Source: Pseudanabaena sp. lw0831 | GTDB lineage: Bacteria; Cyanobacteriota; Cyanobacteriia; Pseudanabaenales; Pseudanabaenaceae | Reading direction: 5' to 3' | Assembly (NCBI RefSeq): GCF_016584665.1 | Contig: NZ_BBJB01000004.1 | Coordinates: forward strand, 1-55,282 | Length of the DNA stretch: 55,282 nucleotides | Shown: piece after piece, positions 24,373 to 33,666 of the stretch | How positions within the stretch are numbered: the first letter of the stretch is position 1 | Layout of the letters: each line of letters opens with the position of its first letter | Position numbers and translations under genes: made by a program | Notes under the pieces: generated by a model | What the model was told of the DNA's origin: nothing | The model's input: the letters and a program-made list of their open reading frames with translations, nothing else | Database searches by the model: none

Positions 24373-25734
24373 ATGCACGAGACGGACTTTCGTAGCTGCC
24401 TTCAGACAGAGGGCGATCGCCGCAGACTCAAAACGATCATTTTGATGGCAATTGTCTATGGATTGACGATTGGGTTACATTTTGCCCCTTGGAGTCGATG
24501 GGTGCTGTTAGGGTTATTTAGTATTCAGGCTTTGCGGTTAATATTTGCGCCGCCAGCGATCAATCCAGATGCTAATTTCAAAAATGATCCAGAAAACGAG
24601 TCAGATCAAACTTATTCCCAAGATTTCCCATTTTTCTCTCTATTAGCATCTGCGAAAAACGAAGAAACTGTAATTGGTAATTTAGTTAAAAATTTGTGTC
24701 AGATAGACTACCCGAGCGATCACTTCGAGGTCTGGATCGTTGATGACAATAGTAGCGATCGCACGTCTGAAGTACTTGCCTTGCTAAAACAAAAATATCC
24801 CCAATTAAAGACCCTGCGACGTGGGGATGATGCTCAAGGGGGGAAGTCGGGTGCATTAAATCAAGTTTTAGCTTTAACTAAGGGCGATATCATTGGCGTA
24901 TTTGATGCCGATGCTCAAGTACCTGCCGATGTGTTGCGATCGCTAGTACCATTATTCCAACAACCGAAAATTGGTGCGGTGCAGTTACGCAAGGCGATCG
25001 CCAATGCCTCAGAGAACTGGTGGACAGCAGGACAGTCCGCTGAAATGGCTCTTGATTGGTGCTTGCAAGATTTACGGATTCGGGTTGGTGGCGTGGGGGA
25101 ATTGCGCGGTAATGGTCAATTTGTTCGTCTCTCAGCTCTTAAAGATTGTGGTGGCTGGAACGAACAAACTATTACCGATGATCTCGATCTCACAATCTGT
25201 CTACATTTGTGTCAATGGGATATTGCCTGTCTGAATTCTCCTGCTGTACAAGAAGAAGGTGTAGTTACAGCAAAACAGCTATGGCATCAGCGCAATCGTT
25301 GGGCAGAGGGAGGTTTTCAGCGCTATCTTGACTATTGGGATCTGCTCATAAGTGGGCGCATGGGGTTTCTCAAAACCTTTGATGTTTCCCTGTTTTATAT
25401 CAATCAGTATTTGTTAACAGTTGCCTTTATTCCCGACACGATCGCAGCAATTGTGTTGAGACATAACCCAATGCTGCCTGCGATCGCGGGCTTTTCTCTT
25501 GCATTAAGCTCTGTAACTATGGCTTTCGGACTTAGACGTTCCTACCAAATGTCGTGGCGATCGGCAATCTGGCAGACTATTTCAGGCATGATTTATATGC
25601 TGCACTGGATTCCTGTAATTGCCAGTGTTGCTCTAAGAATGTGCGTTCTGCCGAAGCGTTTAAAATGGGTTAAAACCCAGCACCAAGGCGCTGGAGAAAA
25701 TATATTAGAAGACATAATTACTTGTACAAAATAA
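24373..25734 (+). CDS. mgdA: GT2 glycosyltransferase, probable beta-monoglucosyldiacylglycerol synthase
   Basis: The 453-residue protein has membrane segments at about 24-60 and near the C-terminus (about 340-425). The GT2 core shows LLASAKNEETVIGNLV, VDDNSSDRT near 122, GVFDADAQVP (DxD-type near 178), ITDDLDLT near 269 and the QxxRW motif QRNRW near 306. The stretch GGKSGALNQVLALTKGDIIG and overall length match my memory of the cyanobacterial enzyme that adds glucose from UDP-glucose to diacylglycerol, the first step of thylakoid galactolipid synthesis. Other processive-type GT2 enzymes look similar, so the symbol is tentative. It stands alone between a divergent sppA and an unrelated oxidoreductase and is followed by a long perfect hairpin. 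Confidence 0.7.
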   Translation: MHETDFRSCLQTEGDRRRLKTIILMAIVYGLTIGLHFAPWSRWVLLGLFSIQALRLIFAPPAINPDANFKNDPENESDQTYSQDFPFFSLLASAKNEETVIGNLVKNLCQIDYPSDHFEVWIVDDNSSDRTSEVLALLKQKYPQLKTLRRGDDAQGGKSGALNQVLALTKGDIIGVFDADAQVPADVLRSLVPLFQQPKIGAVQLRKAIANASENWWTAGQSAEMALDWCLQDLRIRVGGVGELRGNGQFVRLSALKDCGGWNEQTITDDLDLTICLHLCQWDIACLNSPAVQEEGVVTAKQLWHQRNRWAEGGFQRYLDYWDLLISGRMGFLKTFDVSLFYINQYLLTVAFIPDTIAAIVLRHNPMLPAIAGFSLALSSVTMAFGLRRSYQMSWRSAIWQTISGMIYMLHWIPVIASVALRMCVLPKRLKWVKTQHQGAGENILEDIITCTK

Positions 25735-25788
25735 AACCCAAAGTGTAAGGTTGCGCCCCTTCGGGGCGCAACCTTACACTTTGGGTTT
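25734..25788 (+). terminator. Perfect 26-bp hairpin with TTC loop
   Basis: Positions 25734-25759 pair without a mismatch with 25763-25788 around TTC (apex CCCC-TTC-GGGG). It begins right at the GT2 stop and is the only structure before the next gene, so it can act as a terminator. It is far longer than one needs to be and belongs to the family of long hairpins in this window. Confidence 0.8.
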
Positions 25789-25822
25789 GTAGTCTACTTA
25801 GCACTTAAAGAGATAGAAAGTA

Positions 25823-26995
25823 ATGCATGATTGGATTGTAATTGGTGGAGGTATCACAGGTATATCGTTGAGCTATGAATTGCAAAAGGCAGGCTTTTCG
25901 GTATTGCTAATCGAGCAACATCAACATCTTCAGGGTGGTAGCAGTCTTGGCTATGGCGGCATCTCCTACTGGTGTGGCACAACTCCAGTCACGCAGCAGC
26001 TTTGTCAAGAGGGAATCGCTCGACAAAGAGAACTGTCTAATGAGTTGGGGATGGATACAGAGTTTCGCGAGATTGATTTACTATTGACGCTTGAACATGA
26101 TGCAGATCCTGAGGCGATTCTCGCGCAATATACTAATTGCGTGATCGCGCCAACTTTACTCAGTGCTCAAGAGGCTTGCGATCGAGAACCTCAGTTAAAT
26201 CCCAAAGGAATCGGCGGTGCTCTGTTATTTCCTCATGCCCATATCAATCTCGATAGTTTTGTAGCTGCCCATAGCCAAGCAATGCAAAAGTTAGGCGGTG
26301 AAATTATCTATGCAAAAGTTGATAGATTGTTAATTGAAGGCGATCGCTTAGTCGGTGTGGCTACAGAGCAGGGAGAATTTCGGAGTAATAAGGTTGCTGT
26401 TTGTGCGGGAGCTATGTCTCGCGCTTTACTTAGAGCGTCGGGAATTCGATCTAGAATCTATTACACCCATGCCGAAGCGATCGATACAGAACCAGTTGAT
26501 CTGGAATTGCGATCGATGGTGATGCCTGCGGATACTAAGCGCTATCAACTAGAAAGAGCAACAAATATTGACCAAGACTCAATTTGGGATATTGCAGGAC
26601 ATGAACTCTTGCCACCCTCAGTGGATGCAGGAGCAATTCAATTTGGCGATCGCCGCATCAGGTTTGGTCAACTCAGCCGTGTTTTAACTGATCCATATGC
26701 AGCGATCGATCCAATTCAAAGTGAAGCCGTTATTCGTGAATATGTGAGTAAAATCCTGCCAAAAATTGGTGATTTAAAGGGGAAATGGAGAAATTGTCTG
26801 GTCTCTTTTAGTAGAGATAATTTACCCCTAGTTGGTTCATTAAAAGAATACGAAAACCTACATCTATTCTCAGGATTTACAAGCCCAACTGTCTATGTGC
26901 CAACTCTATCGAGACGTTTTGCTGCTCATGCCTCAGGACAAATTGATTCTATTATTCCTTTGCTGTCGCCGACACGATTTGGGAATTCTGTTTAG
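25823..26995 (+). CDS. FAD-dependent oxidoreductase of the DAO family
   Basis: The 390-residue protein begins MHDWIVIGGGITGISLSYEL, a Rossmann FAD-binding GxGxxG motif at Gly8-Gly13 followed by the acidic end of strand 2 (VLLIEQH). GGSSLGYGGISYWCG fits the DAO-family flavin-contact region. VAVCAGAMSRALLRASGI is the second FAD-binding strand, and RDNLPLVGSL near the C-terminus is the third. Family members oxidise D-amino acids, glycine, sarcosine or glycerol-3-phosphate. No membrane segment is seen. The neighbours give no hint of a pathway: a lipid glucosyltransferase lies upstream and a convergent histidine kinase downstream. The substrate cannot be assigned. Confidence 0.85.
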   Translation: MHDWIVIGGGITGISLSYELQKAGFSVLLIEQHQHLQGGSSLGYGGISYWCGTTPVTQQLCQEGIARQRELSNELGMDTEFREIDLLLTLEHDADPEAILAQYTNCVIAPTLLSAQEACDREPQLNPKGIGGALLFPHAHINLDSFVAAHSQAMQKLGGEIIYAKVDRLLIEGDRLVGVATEQGEFRSNKVAVCAGAMSRALLRASGIRSRIYYTHAEAIDTEPVDLELRSMVMPADTKRYQLERATNIDQDSIWDIAGHELLPPSVDAGAIQFGDRRIRFGQLSRVLTDPYAAIDPIQSEAVIREYVSKILPKIGDLKGKWRNCLVSFSRDNLPLVGSLKEYENLHLFSGFTSPTVYVPTLSRRFAAHASGQIDSIIPLLSPTRFGNSV

Positions 26996-27008
26996 TTGCG
27001 TGGGACAT

Positions 27009-27050
27009 AAAGAATGTAGAAGCAATTCATGAATTGCTCCTACATTCTTT
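27009..27050. terminator. Hairpin between convergent oxidoreductase and kinase genes
   Basis: AAAGAATGTAGAAGCAATTCA mirrors the following 21 bases with a single A-C mismatch and almost no loop. It lies between the stop codons of two convergent genes, with a T-run on one side and an A-run on the other, and can end both. Confidence 0.7.
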
Positions 27051-27069
27051 GGAACTCTTTGTACATGAG

Positions 27070-30000
27070 TCATTTGAAAACCTTTATATTACTGACTAGC
27101 CGAATAATTTCTGCCATAGTAACGGGTTTGCTGATGTAATCATCCATACCTGCGTCAAAACAAGCTTGGCGATCTTCGGGCATAGCATCGGCGGTCATAG
27201 CGACAATCTTCATTTGAGAATTGAGAGGTCGAGATCTAATCAACTTTGTGGCGGTCAATCCATCCATCTTCGGCATTTGAACATCCATCAAGATCAGATC
27301 GTAGGTTTGCTCTTGGCTAGCCTGTATCGCATCAAATCCATTTTCGGCTATATCAATTTGATAACCCAGTCTTTTCAGCAATAGTCTGGCAACCATTTGA
27401 TTAACGGGATTGTCTTCTACTAACAAAACCCGTAAAGGAAAATTTGTGGCTAATTGAGGGTCGATTAAATTTTGGGTTACAAAAGAAGAGTCTTGAGATT
27501 GTTTGATCATTTCAGTTTTGGATGCAGAGATGGATACCACGATCGCAAAATGAAATATTGAGCCTTGATCAATTACTAGTCCATCTGATTGCCAGTCTAA
27601 GGGAGGTAGACCGCCAGTATTTCCCAAACTCTCTACCCAAATCGTGCCGCCCATTAACTCGACAAGGCGCTTACTGATTGCTAAACCGAGTCCAGTTCCA
27701 CCATATTTACGACTAATCGAGGTATCAGCTTGGGTGAAGGATTGAAATAGTTTGTCGATTTGTTCTTTTTTAATGCCAATTCCTGTATCCGCGATCGCAA
27801 ACTTTAGTTCATATTTACTTGTAATCGGCTTAAACTCACCATTGATCGTAATCATCACCAGTCCCCGTGGTGTAAATTTAATGGCATTGCCCACCAGATT
27901 TAGTAAGATTTGGCGCAGACGAGCGCGATCGCCAATGACTGTATCAGGAACATGGGACGCGATCGCATATTTAAGTTCAATTTGCTTAGCGATCGCGAGA
28001 CTTTCCATCAATTTGATAACTGCAATTACCGTATCTTCCAAAACAAACACTTTTTCTTCAATCTCTAACATTCCTGATTCAATTTTTGAAAAATCCAGAA
28101 TGTCATTGATAATGCTCAACAGCGCATCACCACTCTCCTTAATTGTCTGTACAAAATCCGTTTGTTCTTCGTCTAGATTTGTCATTTCTAGAAGTTGCGC
28201 CATGCCCAACACTCCATTCATCGGCGTGCGGATTTCATGGCTCATGGTGGATAAAAACGCGCCTTTGGCTCTATTAGCGGCTTCAGCTTTTTGCTTGGCT
28301 TGGCTCAACTCTATTTCGATTTCTTTGCGATCGCTAATATCCAAAGCAGTTCCGTAAAGTCGTATGACCTGTCCCTGCAAGTTCCTTTCTACTTCGGCGC
28401 GTCCTTCATGGTAGCGGATTGTTCCATCGGATTGAATGATACGGTAATCAATTTTATAGGATATACCCTCAGTGATCGCCTGTTCTACTTTCTGTTGCAG
28501 AATTAAGCGATCATCGGCATGAATCATTTGAAGATAGTCTGTAAAGATTGGCTCTGATTGATTAGAATCAAGCCCAAACATAAGGAAAAGTTCTTTAGAC
28601 CAAGTAATTTTTTGGCTTTGGATATCAAATTCCCAATTACCAATATGAGCAACGCACTGTGCCTCAATTAGGGCAAATTCGCTTTTTCGTAATAACTCTT
28701 CGACTTGTTTGCGATCGCTAATATCAGTGACGAATCCCTCTAGATACATCAGATTACCACTATCATCATAGATGCCTTGACTTCTTTCCCACACCCATTT
28801 TTGCTCACCTGTTTTGGTAATAATTCGGTATTCACATTCAAATGATTGGCTCTCGTTAAGGGATTTTTGTAAAACCTCCCAAACTCTGTCTGCATCATCA
28901 TGATGAATCTCTTGACCACAGGAAATAGAACGTTCGACTAGATATTCATCCTGTCTATATCCTGTGATTGCGGTAACTCCATGACTGATGAATATTGGCG
29001 TATAGTCGCGATCATTAAGAACCCGATAGACATAACCAGGGAGATTGCTGATCAACGTTGATAGAGTTTTTTCGCTGGCTGTTAAAGCAATTTCTGCTTG
29101 TTTGCGATCGCTAACATCTGTAGTGACAACCGTGACCACATAAACATTTTGATTCTCATCCCAGCGCGAATGATTTGTTTGCGAAATCCAACACTGAGAT
29201 CCATCTTTATGTTTAAATCGATAGACATAAGTTCCAGTGCGTTGAGCAAAAATATCTGCATAAATTTGAGCCTGAAGATTTGCAAAATCCTCGAAATTTA
29301 TACAACTAAACCAAAGGAATTGATCAGCAATTAATTCGGCAGGGCTATAACCCGAAATTGTTTCACATCCCTTGGAAACATAGCTGATATCCCATGTGCC
29401 ATCGACTGTGAACTGTATCCTTGTAATAGCAGCACTGGCACTGTTTAAAACGTCATTCAGTTTGCTTTCTGATACCTGTAGATCAAGTTCTAATTGTTTG
29501 CGATCGCTAATATCCGTAATCGTACCAACCAGTTTAATTACCTTTCCTTGTTCATCGCAGATCGCCTCACCTCGACTGACAATATGACAGATCGAGCCAT
29601 CGGGACGGATAATGCCATGCTCGATCTCATAGGGAGTACCATTGGCAATCGCCTCTTCTACTGCTGCCTGAAGTTTCGGTTGATCTTCTAAAGGAAGAAT
29701 ATCGAGGAAGTCGGCATAGAGAGGTAATGGCACATTTGGATCGAATCCTAGAATACGGAATTGTTGTTCTGACCAAGTACTCTCGCCAGTTGCAACATCA
29801 AAGATCCAACTACCAATTCGCGCAATCCGTTGGGATTCGTTTAGAGATGCCGTTTTTTCGGTAACTTGTCGTTTTAAATCATGCTCATAGTTCAAGCGTA
29901 ATTGATCCGACGACTGAAGTTCGGCGATCATCTGCCGAAAAGATTTAGTCAAAATCTCCACTTCGTTAATGCGACACTGGGAAAGATCTTGATCGAGTCT

Positions 30001-31209
30001 ATTTTTGGCAAAAGTTTCAGTTGCTTGAGTGAGGCGAGATAGCGATCGTGCAATACGGCGAGATATCCAAAATCCTATGCTAATAGAAGAAATTAGAGCT
30101 AAGCCACACAACAAAAATGTTTTCCGTAAGTTTGCCTGAATCTCTCCCATAAGGTCAGACTCAGGAATCACCATGATCGTTAGCCAATCCAACCCATATT
30201 CATCTTGATAAGGCGTGATCTGGACAAAATTGTTCTGACCATTGACATTCACAGTTAGCTGTTTCAACTCTTTGAAGTTTCGTAAATCCCTATATTGCTG
30301 AATTAACTGTCGAGATACTTCTCTCGTTATTTTATCTTGACTATCGATGGCATTTAGACGATCAAATTTGCCATCAATTTTTCTAATACCTGTTGCTTCC
30401 TCTTGCACAGATGTCGCGACAATAGCCCCAGATCGCTCGATGATAAATACCTGTCCAGTAGCAGTAAATTTCAATTGGCTGAGAAACAGGCTAATTGTCG
30501 AGAGAAAATAATTAGCTGTAAAAACTCCAGAGAATTTGCCACTGGCATCATAGACGGGCGTAATCGCGAATGTTTGTAAAACAGGTAATACTTTTGCTAA
30601 AGAGATAGATGTCCATGATTGTTTACCAATATTTTTTGCTTCTCCATACCATTCAGTAGTGCGAAAATCGTCATTTATTTGGAGAAATAGCTCGCGTGAC
30701 TTACCCTGAAGATCGACACTATAATATCGGCGCTGATTGGGAATAACTTCGTTAAGAAAAATTGAGCCGATGGGAATGCTTTTACCTGTGGCTTTTTCCG
30801 CAAGAGCCAGTATTTCCTTGGATTCAACGCGCAAATAGCCAATGGATTTCCCATCTTCGCCCCAAAAACTGCTTGCGGCTAGTGATGGGGTTAATAGCAT
30901 CTGTTGCCAAAATTGTTGCCGTAATTGTTCTTGGTCTTCGAGATTTAATTTTCCTTGTTTCACCAAAAAACTATTGTTAGCAATAGCTGATTGTGGCGTT
31001 TGCAAATAACTGTCAAGGCGATCGCTTACCCTTGCTGAAGTTTGCAGTAGTAATTGATTAGCTAAATTTTGAGTAGCCTCTTGCCCACTACGATAGGACA
31101 AATAGCCAACGACACCAACCGCGCCTACAATTAGCGACACAAATGGCACAACTATCGCCGATTGCAGGGAGATGTTGAGAAATGGCGATCGCTGTTGAGG
31201 AATACTCAT
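27070..31209 (-). CDS. Hybrid sensor histidine kinase: Cache-HAMP-4xPAS-HisKA-HATPase-receiver
   Basis: The protein is 1379 residues. A first membrane segment at about 16-38 and a second near 362-382 bracket a periplasmic Cache-like sensor domain, followed by HAMP. Four PAS/PAC units start near 460, 588, 718 and 846. Each ends in an SDRK linker (ISDRKQ, VSDRKQ, ISDRKQ, ISDRKE). The dimerisation domain has SHEIRTPMNG with the phosphorylated His991. The ATPase domain has NLVGNAIKFTPRG, ADTGIGI and GGTGLGLAI. The C-terminal receiver (about 1255-1375) has LMDVQMPKMDG with Asp1309 and a conserved KP near the end. It senses an unknown outside ligand. With no separate response regulator gene adjacent, output probably passes through a phosphotransfer protein elsewhere. 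Confidence 0.93.
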   Translation of the reverse strand: MSIPQQRSPFLNISLQSAIVVPFVSLIVGAVGVVGYLSYRSGQEATQNLANQLLLQTSARVSDRLDSYLQTPQSAIANNSFLVKQGKLNLEDQEQLRQQFWQQMLLTPSLAASSFWGEDGKSIGYLRVESKEILALAEKATGKSIPIGSIFLNEVIPNQRRYYSVDLQGKSRELFLQINDDFRTTEWYGEAKNIGKQSWTSISLAKVLPVLQTFAITPVYDASGKFSGVFTANYFLSTISLFLSQLKFTATGQVFIIERSGAIVATSVQEEATGIRKIDGKFDRLNAIDSQDKITREVSRQLIQQYRDLRNFKELKQLTVNVNGQNNFVQITPYQDEYGLDWLTIMVIPESDLMGEIQANLRKTFLLCGLALISSISIGFWISRRIARSLSRLTQATETFAKNRLDQDLSQCRINEVEILTKSFRQMIAELQSSDQLRLNYEHDLKRQVTEKTASLNESQRIARIGSWIFDVATGESTWSEQQFRILGFDPNVPLPLYADFLDILPLEDQPKLQAAVEEAIANGTPYEIEHGIIRPDGSICHIVSRGEAICDEQGKVIKLVGTITDISDRKQLELDLQVSESKLNDVLNSASAAITRIQFTVDGTWDISYVSKGCETISGYSPAELIADQFLWFSCINFEDFANLQAQIYADIFAQRTGTYVYRFKHKDGSQCWISQTNHSRWDENQNVYVVTVVTTDVSDRKQAEIALTASEKTLSTLISNLPGYVYRVLNDRDYTPIFISHGVTAITGYRQDEYLVERSISCGQEIHHDDADRVWEVLQKSLNESQSFECEYRIITKTGEQKWVWERSQGIYDDSGNLMYLEGFVTDISDRKQVEELLRKSEFALIEAQCVAHIGNWEFDIQSQKITWSKELFLMFGLDSNQSEPIFTDYLQMIHADDRLILQQKVEQAITEGISYKIDYRIIQSDGTIRYHEGRAEVERNLQGQVIRLYGTALDISDRKEIEIELSQAKQKAEAANRAKGAFLSTMSHEIRTPMNGVLGMAQLLEMTNLDEEQTDFVQTIKESGDALLSIINDILDFSKIESGMLEIEEKVFVLEDTVIAVIKLMESLAIAKQIELKYAIASHVPDTVIGDRARLRQILLNLVGNAIKFTPRGLVMITINGEFKPITSKYELKFAIADTGIGIKKEQIDKLFQSFTQADTSISRKYGGTGLGLAISKRLVELMGGTIWVESLGNTGGLPPLDWQSDGLVIDQGSIFHFAIVVSISASKTEMIKQSQDSSFVTQNLIDPQLATNFPLRVLLVEDNPVNQMVARLLLKRLGYQIDIAENGFDAIQASQEQTYDLILMDVQMPKMDGLTATKLIRSRPLNSQMKIVAMTADAMPEDRQACFDAGMDDYISKPVTMAEIIRLVSNIKVFK

Positions 31210-31484
31210 TAAGATGAAGTCAAAACTATGATCGGACTTAAACAGAAGTCAAGCAACTGTATTAAGTGGCAATGATACATGAGTACTTGTGCAGAATACA
31301 GAAACCCGTAACCATAAGGGTTTGGATTACATACTAACTAAACTTACCACAATAATTTTTCTAAAGGTATTGCTTTAAAACATTTTCAGAAAAATTATTG
31401 GTTCAGTTTTGAGCGCAAAACACCGTAATTGTGCCGAGGGACTTACCAAAAAAGATTACTTTGCGACACTACCCTATATCCTAA
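31210..31484. other. Gap upstream of the histidine kinase gene
   Basis: There is no gene in this stretch. It contains a 13-base inverted repeat (CAATAATTTTTCT at 31350-31362, complement at 31388-31400, 25-base loop). A short AAACCC/GGGTTT hairpin lies near 31305-31325. It probably carries the kinase promoter, which I could not place. Confidence 0.4.
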
Positions 31485-31634
31485 GAGCGTGTTTGAGAAG
31501 TTTTGCTTTAGCCCCCCTAGCCCCCCAATTCTGGGGGGAACAAGATTAAAGTCCCCCAGAATTGGGGGATTTAGGGGGCAAAAACATTGGCTTCAGCTAA
31601 AAATCTTGTGTGTATTGACTTCTCAAACACGCTC
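31485..31634. mobile_element. MITE-like element, 150 bp, with 17-bp perfect terminal inverted repeats and TAA duplication
   Basis: GAGCGTGTTTGAGAAGT at 31485-31501 is the exact complement of 31618-31634. TAA at 31482-31484 and at 31635-31637 is a 3-base target duplication. The interior is another imperfect palindrome of C-runs and G-runs around AATTCTGGGGGG. There is no coding capacity. A 3-base T-N-A duplication with GAG ends is typical of the IS1031 group of IS5, so a non-autonomous derivative of such an element is likely. It inserted at the very end of dnaX; the last base of the element supplies the G of the dnaX TAG stop. Confidence 0.85.
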
Positions 31635-33559
31635 TAAGCATCCTGATTAATAGATTCATTGCTAGACTCTTCATCAAGATCAACAATCTGTCCATTAAAC
31701 AAGTCAGCTAAATTTTTGATCACCCTGTCATCTTCCGACATCCCAACATAACCTTTAAGTTGAGTCTGAGGTTGACTGGCTTGATTAGGTGCTGTGTTTG
31801 CTGGTGGAACTGTTGATGGCGGTATAGGTGGGGAATTAGAAGCTAAAGGGGGGCTTGGACTTTGATAAGTGACGGGCGGAGGTGCGATCGCAGGACTAAC
31901 AGGAAGAGGAGCCGTAACTTTTACTGTTTCAGCTTGAGGCGGTGTAGTCACAAATGAAAACATTACCTTAATCGGGCGCTGCAAATGCTTAGCGAAAACC
32001 TCCTCTAGTTCTGGTCGCTTCTGAACCACAATATTTTTTGTGGTTTCATCACGCTTCCCCCCTAAGCCAATTTTGACACTACTACTATCGATCGCTAGAA
32101 TATGAGCCTGTATCTGGATAAAAACCCATTTTGTTGGCGTTGGCAACATTGACAAAATACTTTGCCACATCTGCTCTAGATCATATCCAACTGAAGCAAA
32201 GTTCTCAATATCATCACTTCCAGATGATATTGGAGTTTCAACAATTGGGAGAGATGATATCGATGGTGTAGATGGTTCAGCTACCTTCGCTATTTGAGGG
32301 ATTGGAGGGATTGGAGGTGATTCTGGTGTTGGAATTGATGGAGCTTGTGCAGCAGGATTAGTCCTCGGTGGTTGAGGTGCAACTTGCTGAGTAATGGGTG
32401 TAATGCGCGATGGAATAAATGGTTGCGCCGAAGAAGGAAGAGGCGATTGTGACTGCGCGATCGCGCCCTGTGCTGATGGCAGTAAACCCATGAGCGTAAC
32501 TTCTAGCCATAGGCGAGGCTGTGTGGTGTTACGGATTTGTAGCTCGGCAGATCGCAAATGTTGTTGACCCAGTAAAATATTTGAGATTGCTAAACCTTGA
32601 GCTAGTTGACTCAATCTCTCCCAACCAGAACTAGTCATGGCAACAAGATCACTGCGATCGCTAGCTGTTTTCGCAATTAATAGATCACGGTATACATTCG
32701 CCAAGTTCTGCAACACGATCAAGGGTTCGCGCCCCCGATCCATAATTCGCCGTACATAGTCAATTAATTGGATGGAATTATCGGATGCGATCGCTTCAAT
32801 CAGTGATAGCAAATCCTGCTCAGGAACAGATCCCACCAAATCCCATACTGCTTCAATCGTAATCTCTCCATCCAATAAGCTCAATTGATCCAGTAAAGAT
32901 TCTGCATCACGTAGCCCACCCTGTGCAATTTGAGAAACCAAGGTAATCGCTTCAGTATGAATATTAATATTCTCATTTGCGGCAATCTTCCCTAAATGCT
33001 TCACCATTGCATCAAGAGGAATCCTCCGAAAGTCAAACCGCTGGCATCGCGAAATAATCGTTGGTAATACGCGCTGTGGATCAGTAGTCGCAAGAATAAA
33101 AGTAACGCGATCAGGAGGTTCTTCAAGAGTTTTCAGCAATGCGTTAAACGCTGCTGTGCTCAACATATGACACTCGTCAATTATATAAACCTTAAACCTT
33201 GCCTTAACTGGCGCAAACTGGGCGCGTTCGATTAATTCCCGAATATTATCGACACCCGTATTGCTTGCTGCATCAATTTCAGTAATATCTAGCGCATTAC
33301 CATTAGCAATGCTAAGACATAGTTCACATTTACCGCAGGGGTGGGGTGTAGGTTGGTCAGAGCTTAGGCAATTGAGCGACTTTGCCATGATCCGCGCACT
33401 AGACGTTTTGCCTGTCCCTCTTGCGCCTGTAAATAGGTATGCAGGTGCGATGCGCTTAGTGTTTAAGGCATTGCTAAGAGTATGCGTGATCGCCTCTTGC
33501 CCAACGAGGTCGGCAAAGATTTGCGGTCGATATTTGTGGTGTAGTGGCTCATAGCCCAT
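31634..33559 (-). CDS. dnaX: DNA polymerase III gamma/tau subunit
   Basis: The product is the clamp-loader ATPase subunit. From the ATG at 33559 (MGYEPLHHKYRP) it is 641 residues; an in-frame TTG eight codons earlier is less likely, as family members begin close to YEPLHHKYRP. The Walker A motif GARGTGKT lies at 45-52, the zinc module has Cys64, Cys75, Cys78 and Cys81, DECHMLS is the Walker B region, and TTDPQRVLPTIISRCQRFDF holds the SRC motif. After about residue 360 comes a long Pro-rich linker and a further conserved domain near 450-540 (MLPTPTKWVFIQIQAHIL). No programmed frameshift signal was noticed. Its stop codon lies at the junction with a MITE-like element. Confidence 0.95.
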   Translation of the reverse strand: MGYEPLHHKYRPQIFADLVGQEAITHTLSNALNTKRIAPAYLFTGARGTGKTSSARIMAKSLNCLSSDQPTPHPCGKCELCLSIANGNALDITEIDAASNTGVDNIRELIERAQFAPVKARFKVYIIDECHMLSTAAFNALLKTLEEPPDRVTFILATTDPQRVLPTIISRCQRFDFRRIPLDAMVKHLGKIAANENINIHTEAITLVSQIAQGGLRDAESLLDQLSLLDGEITIEAVWDLVGSVPEQDLLSLIEAIASDNSIQLIDYVRRIMDRGREPLIVLQNLANVYRDLLIAKTASDRSDLVAMTSSGWERLSQLAQGLAISNILLGQQHLRSAELQIRNTTQPRLWLEVTLMGLLPSAQGAIAQSQSPLPSSAQPFIPSRITPITQQVAPQPPRTNPAAQAPSIPTPESPPIPPIPQIAKVAEPSTPSISSLPIVETPISSGSDDIENFASVGYDLEQMWQSILSMLPTPTKWVFIQIQAHILAIDSSSVKIGLGGKRDETTKNIVVQKRPELEEVFAKHLQRPIKVMFSFVTTPPQAETVKVTAPLPVSPAIAPPPVTYQSPSPPLASNSPPIPPSTVPPANTAPNQASQPQTQLKGYVGMSEDDRVIKNLADLFNGQIVDLDEESSNESINQDA

Positions 33560-33635
33560 AGGAACACGATGATGCTCAAGCAATGCTGGTCAAATATATC
33601 ATTCACCAGTATATAGCGCTTTTCAAGCAAGCAAT

Positions 33636-33660
33636 GTTTCCCCGCCGAAGGCGGGGAAAC
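33636..33660 (-). terminator. Hairpin after the ketoacyl synthase gene
   Basis: GTTTCCCCGCC at 33636-33646 pairs perfectly with 33650-33660 around GAA (TTC on the minus strand). It lies 7 bases beyond the ketoacyl synthase stop, on the side facing dnaX, and is a likely terminator for the minus-strand transcript. Confidence 0.75.
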
Positions 33661-33666
33661 AAACCG

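Noticed and set aside
27752-28357. A 201-codon open frame on the plus strand inside the histidine kinase gene
   Set aside because: It is the antisense of the HisKA/HATPase region, whose motifs are perfect on the minus strand; the plus-strand protein has no recognisable domain.
31634-33559. Programmed frameshift in dnaX
   Set aside because: I looked for a long A-run slippery site followed by a hairpin near the domain III boundary and did not find a convincing one; the frame is open to the MITE junction.
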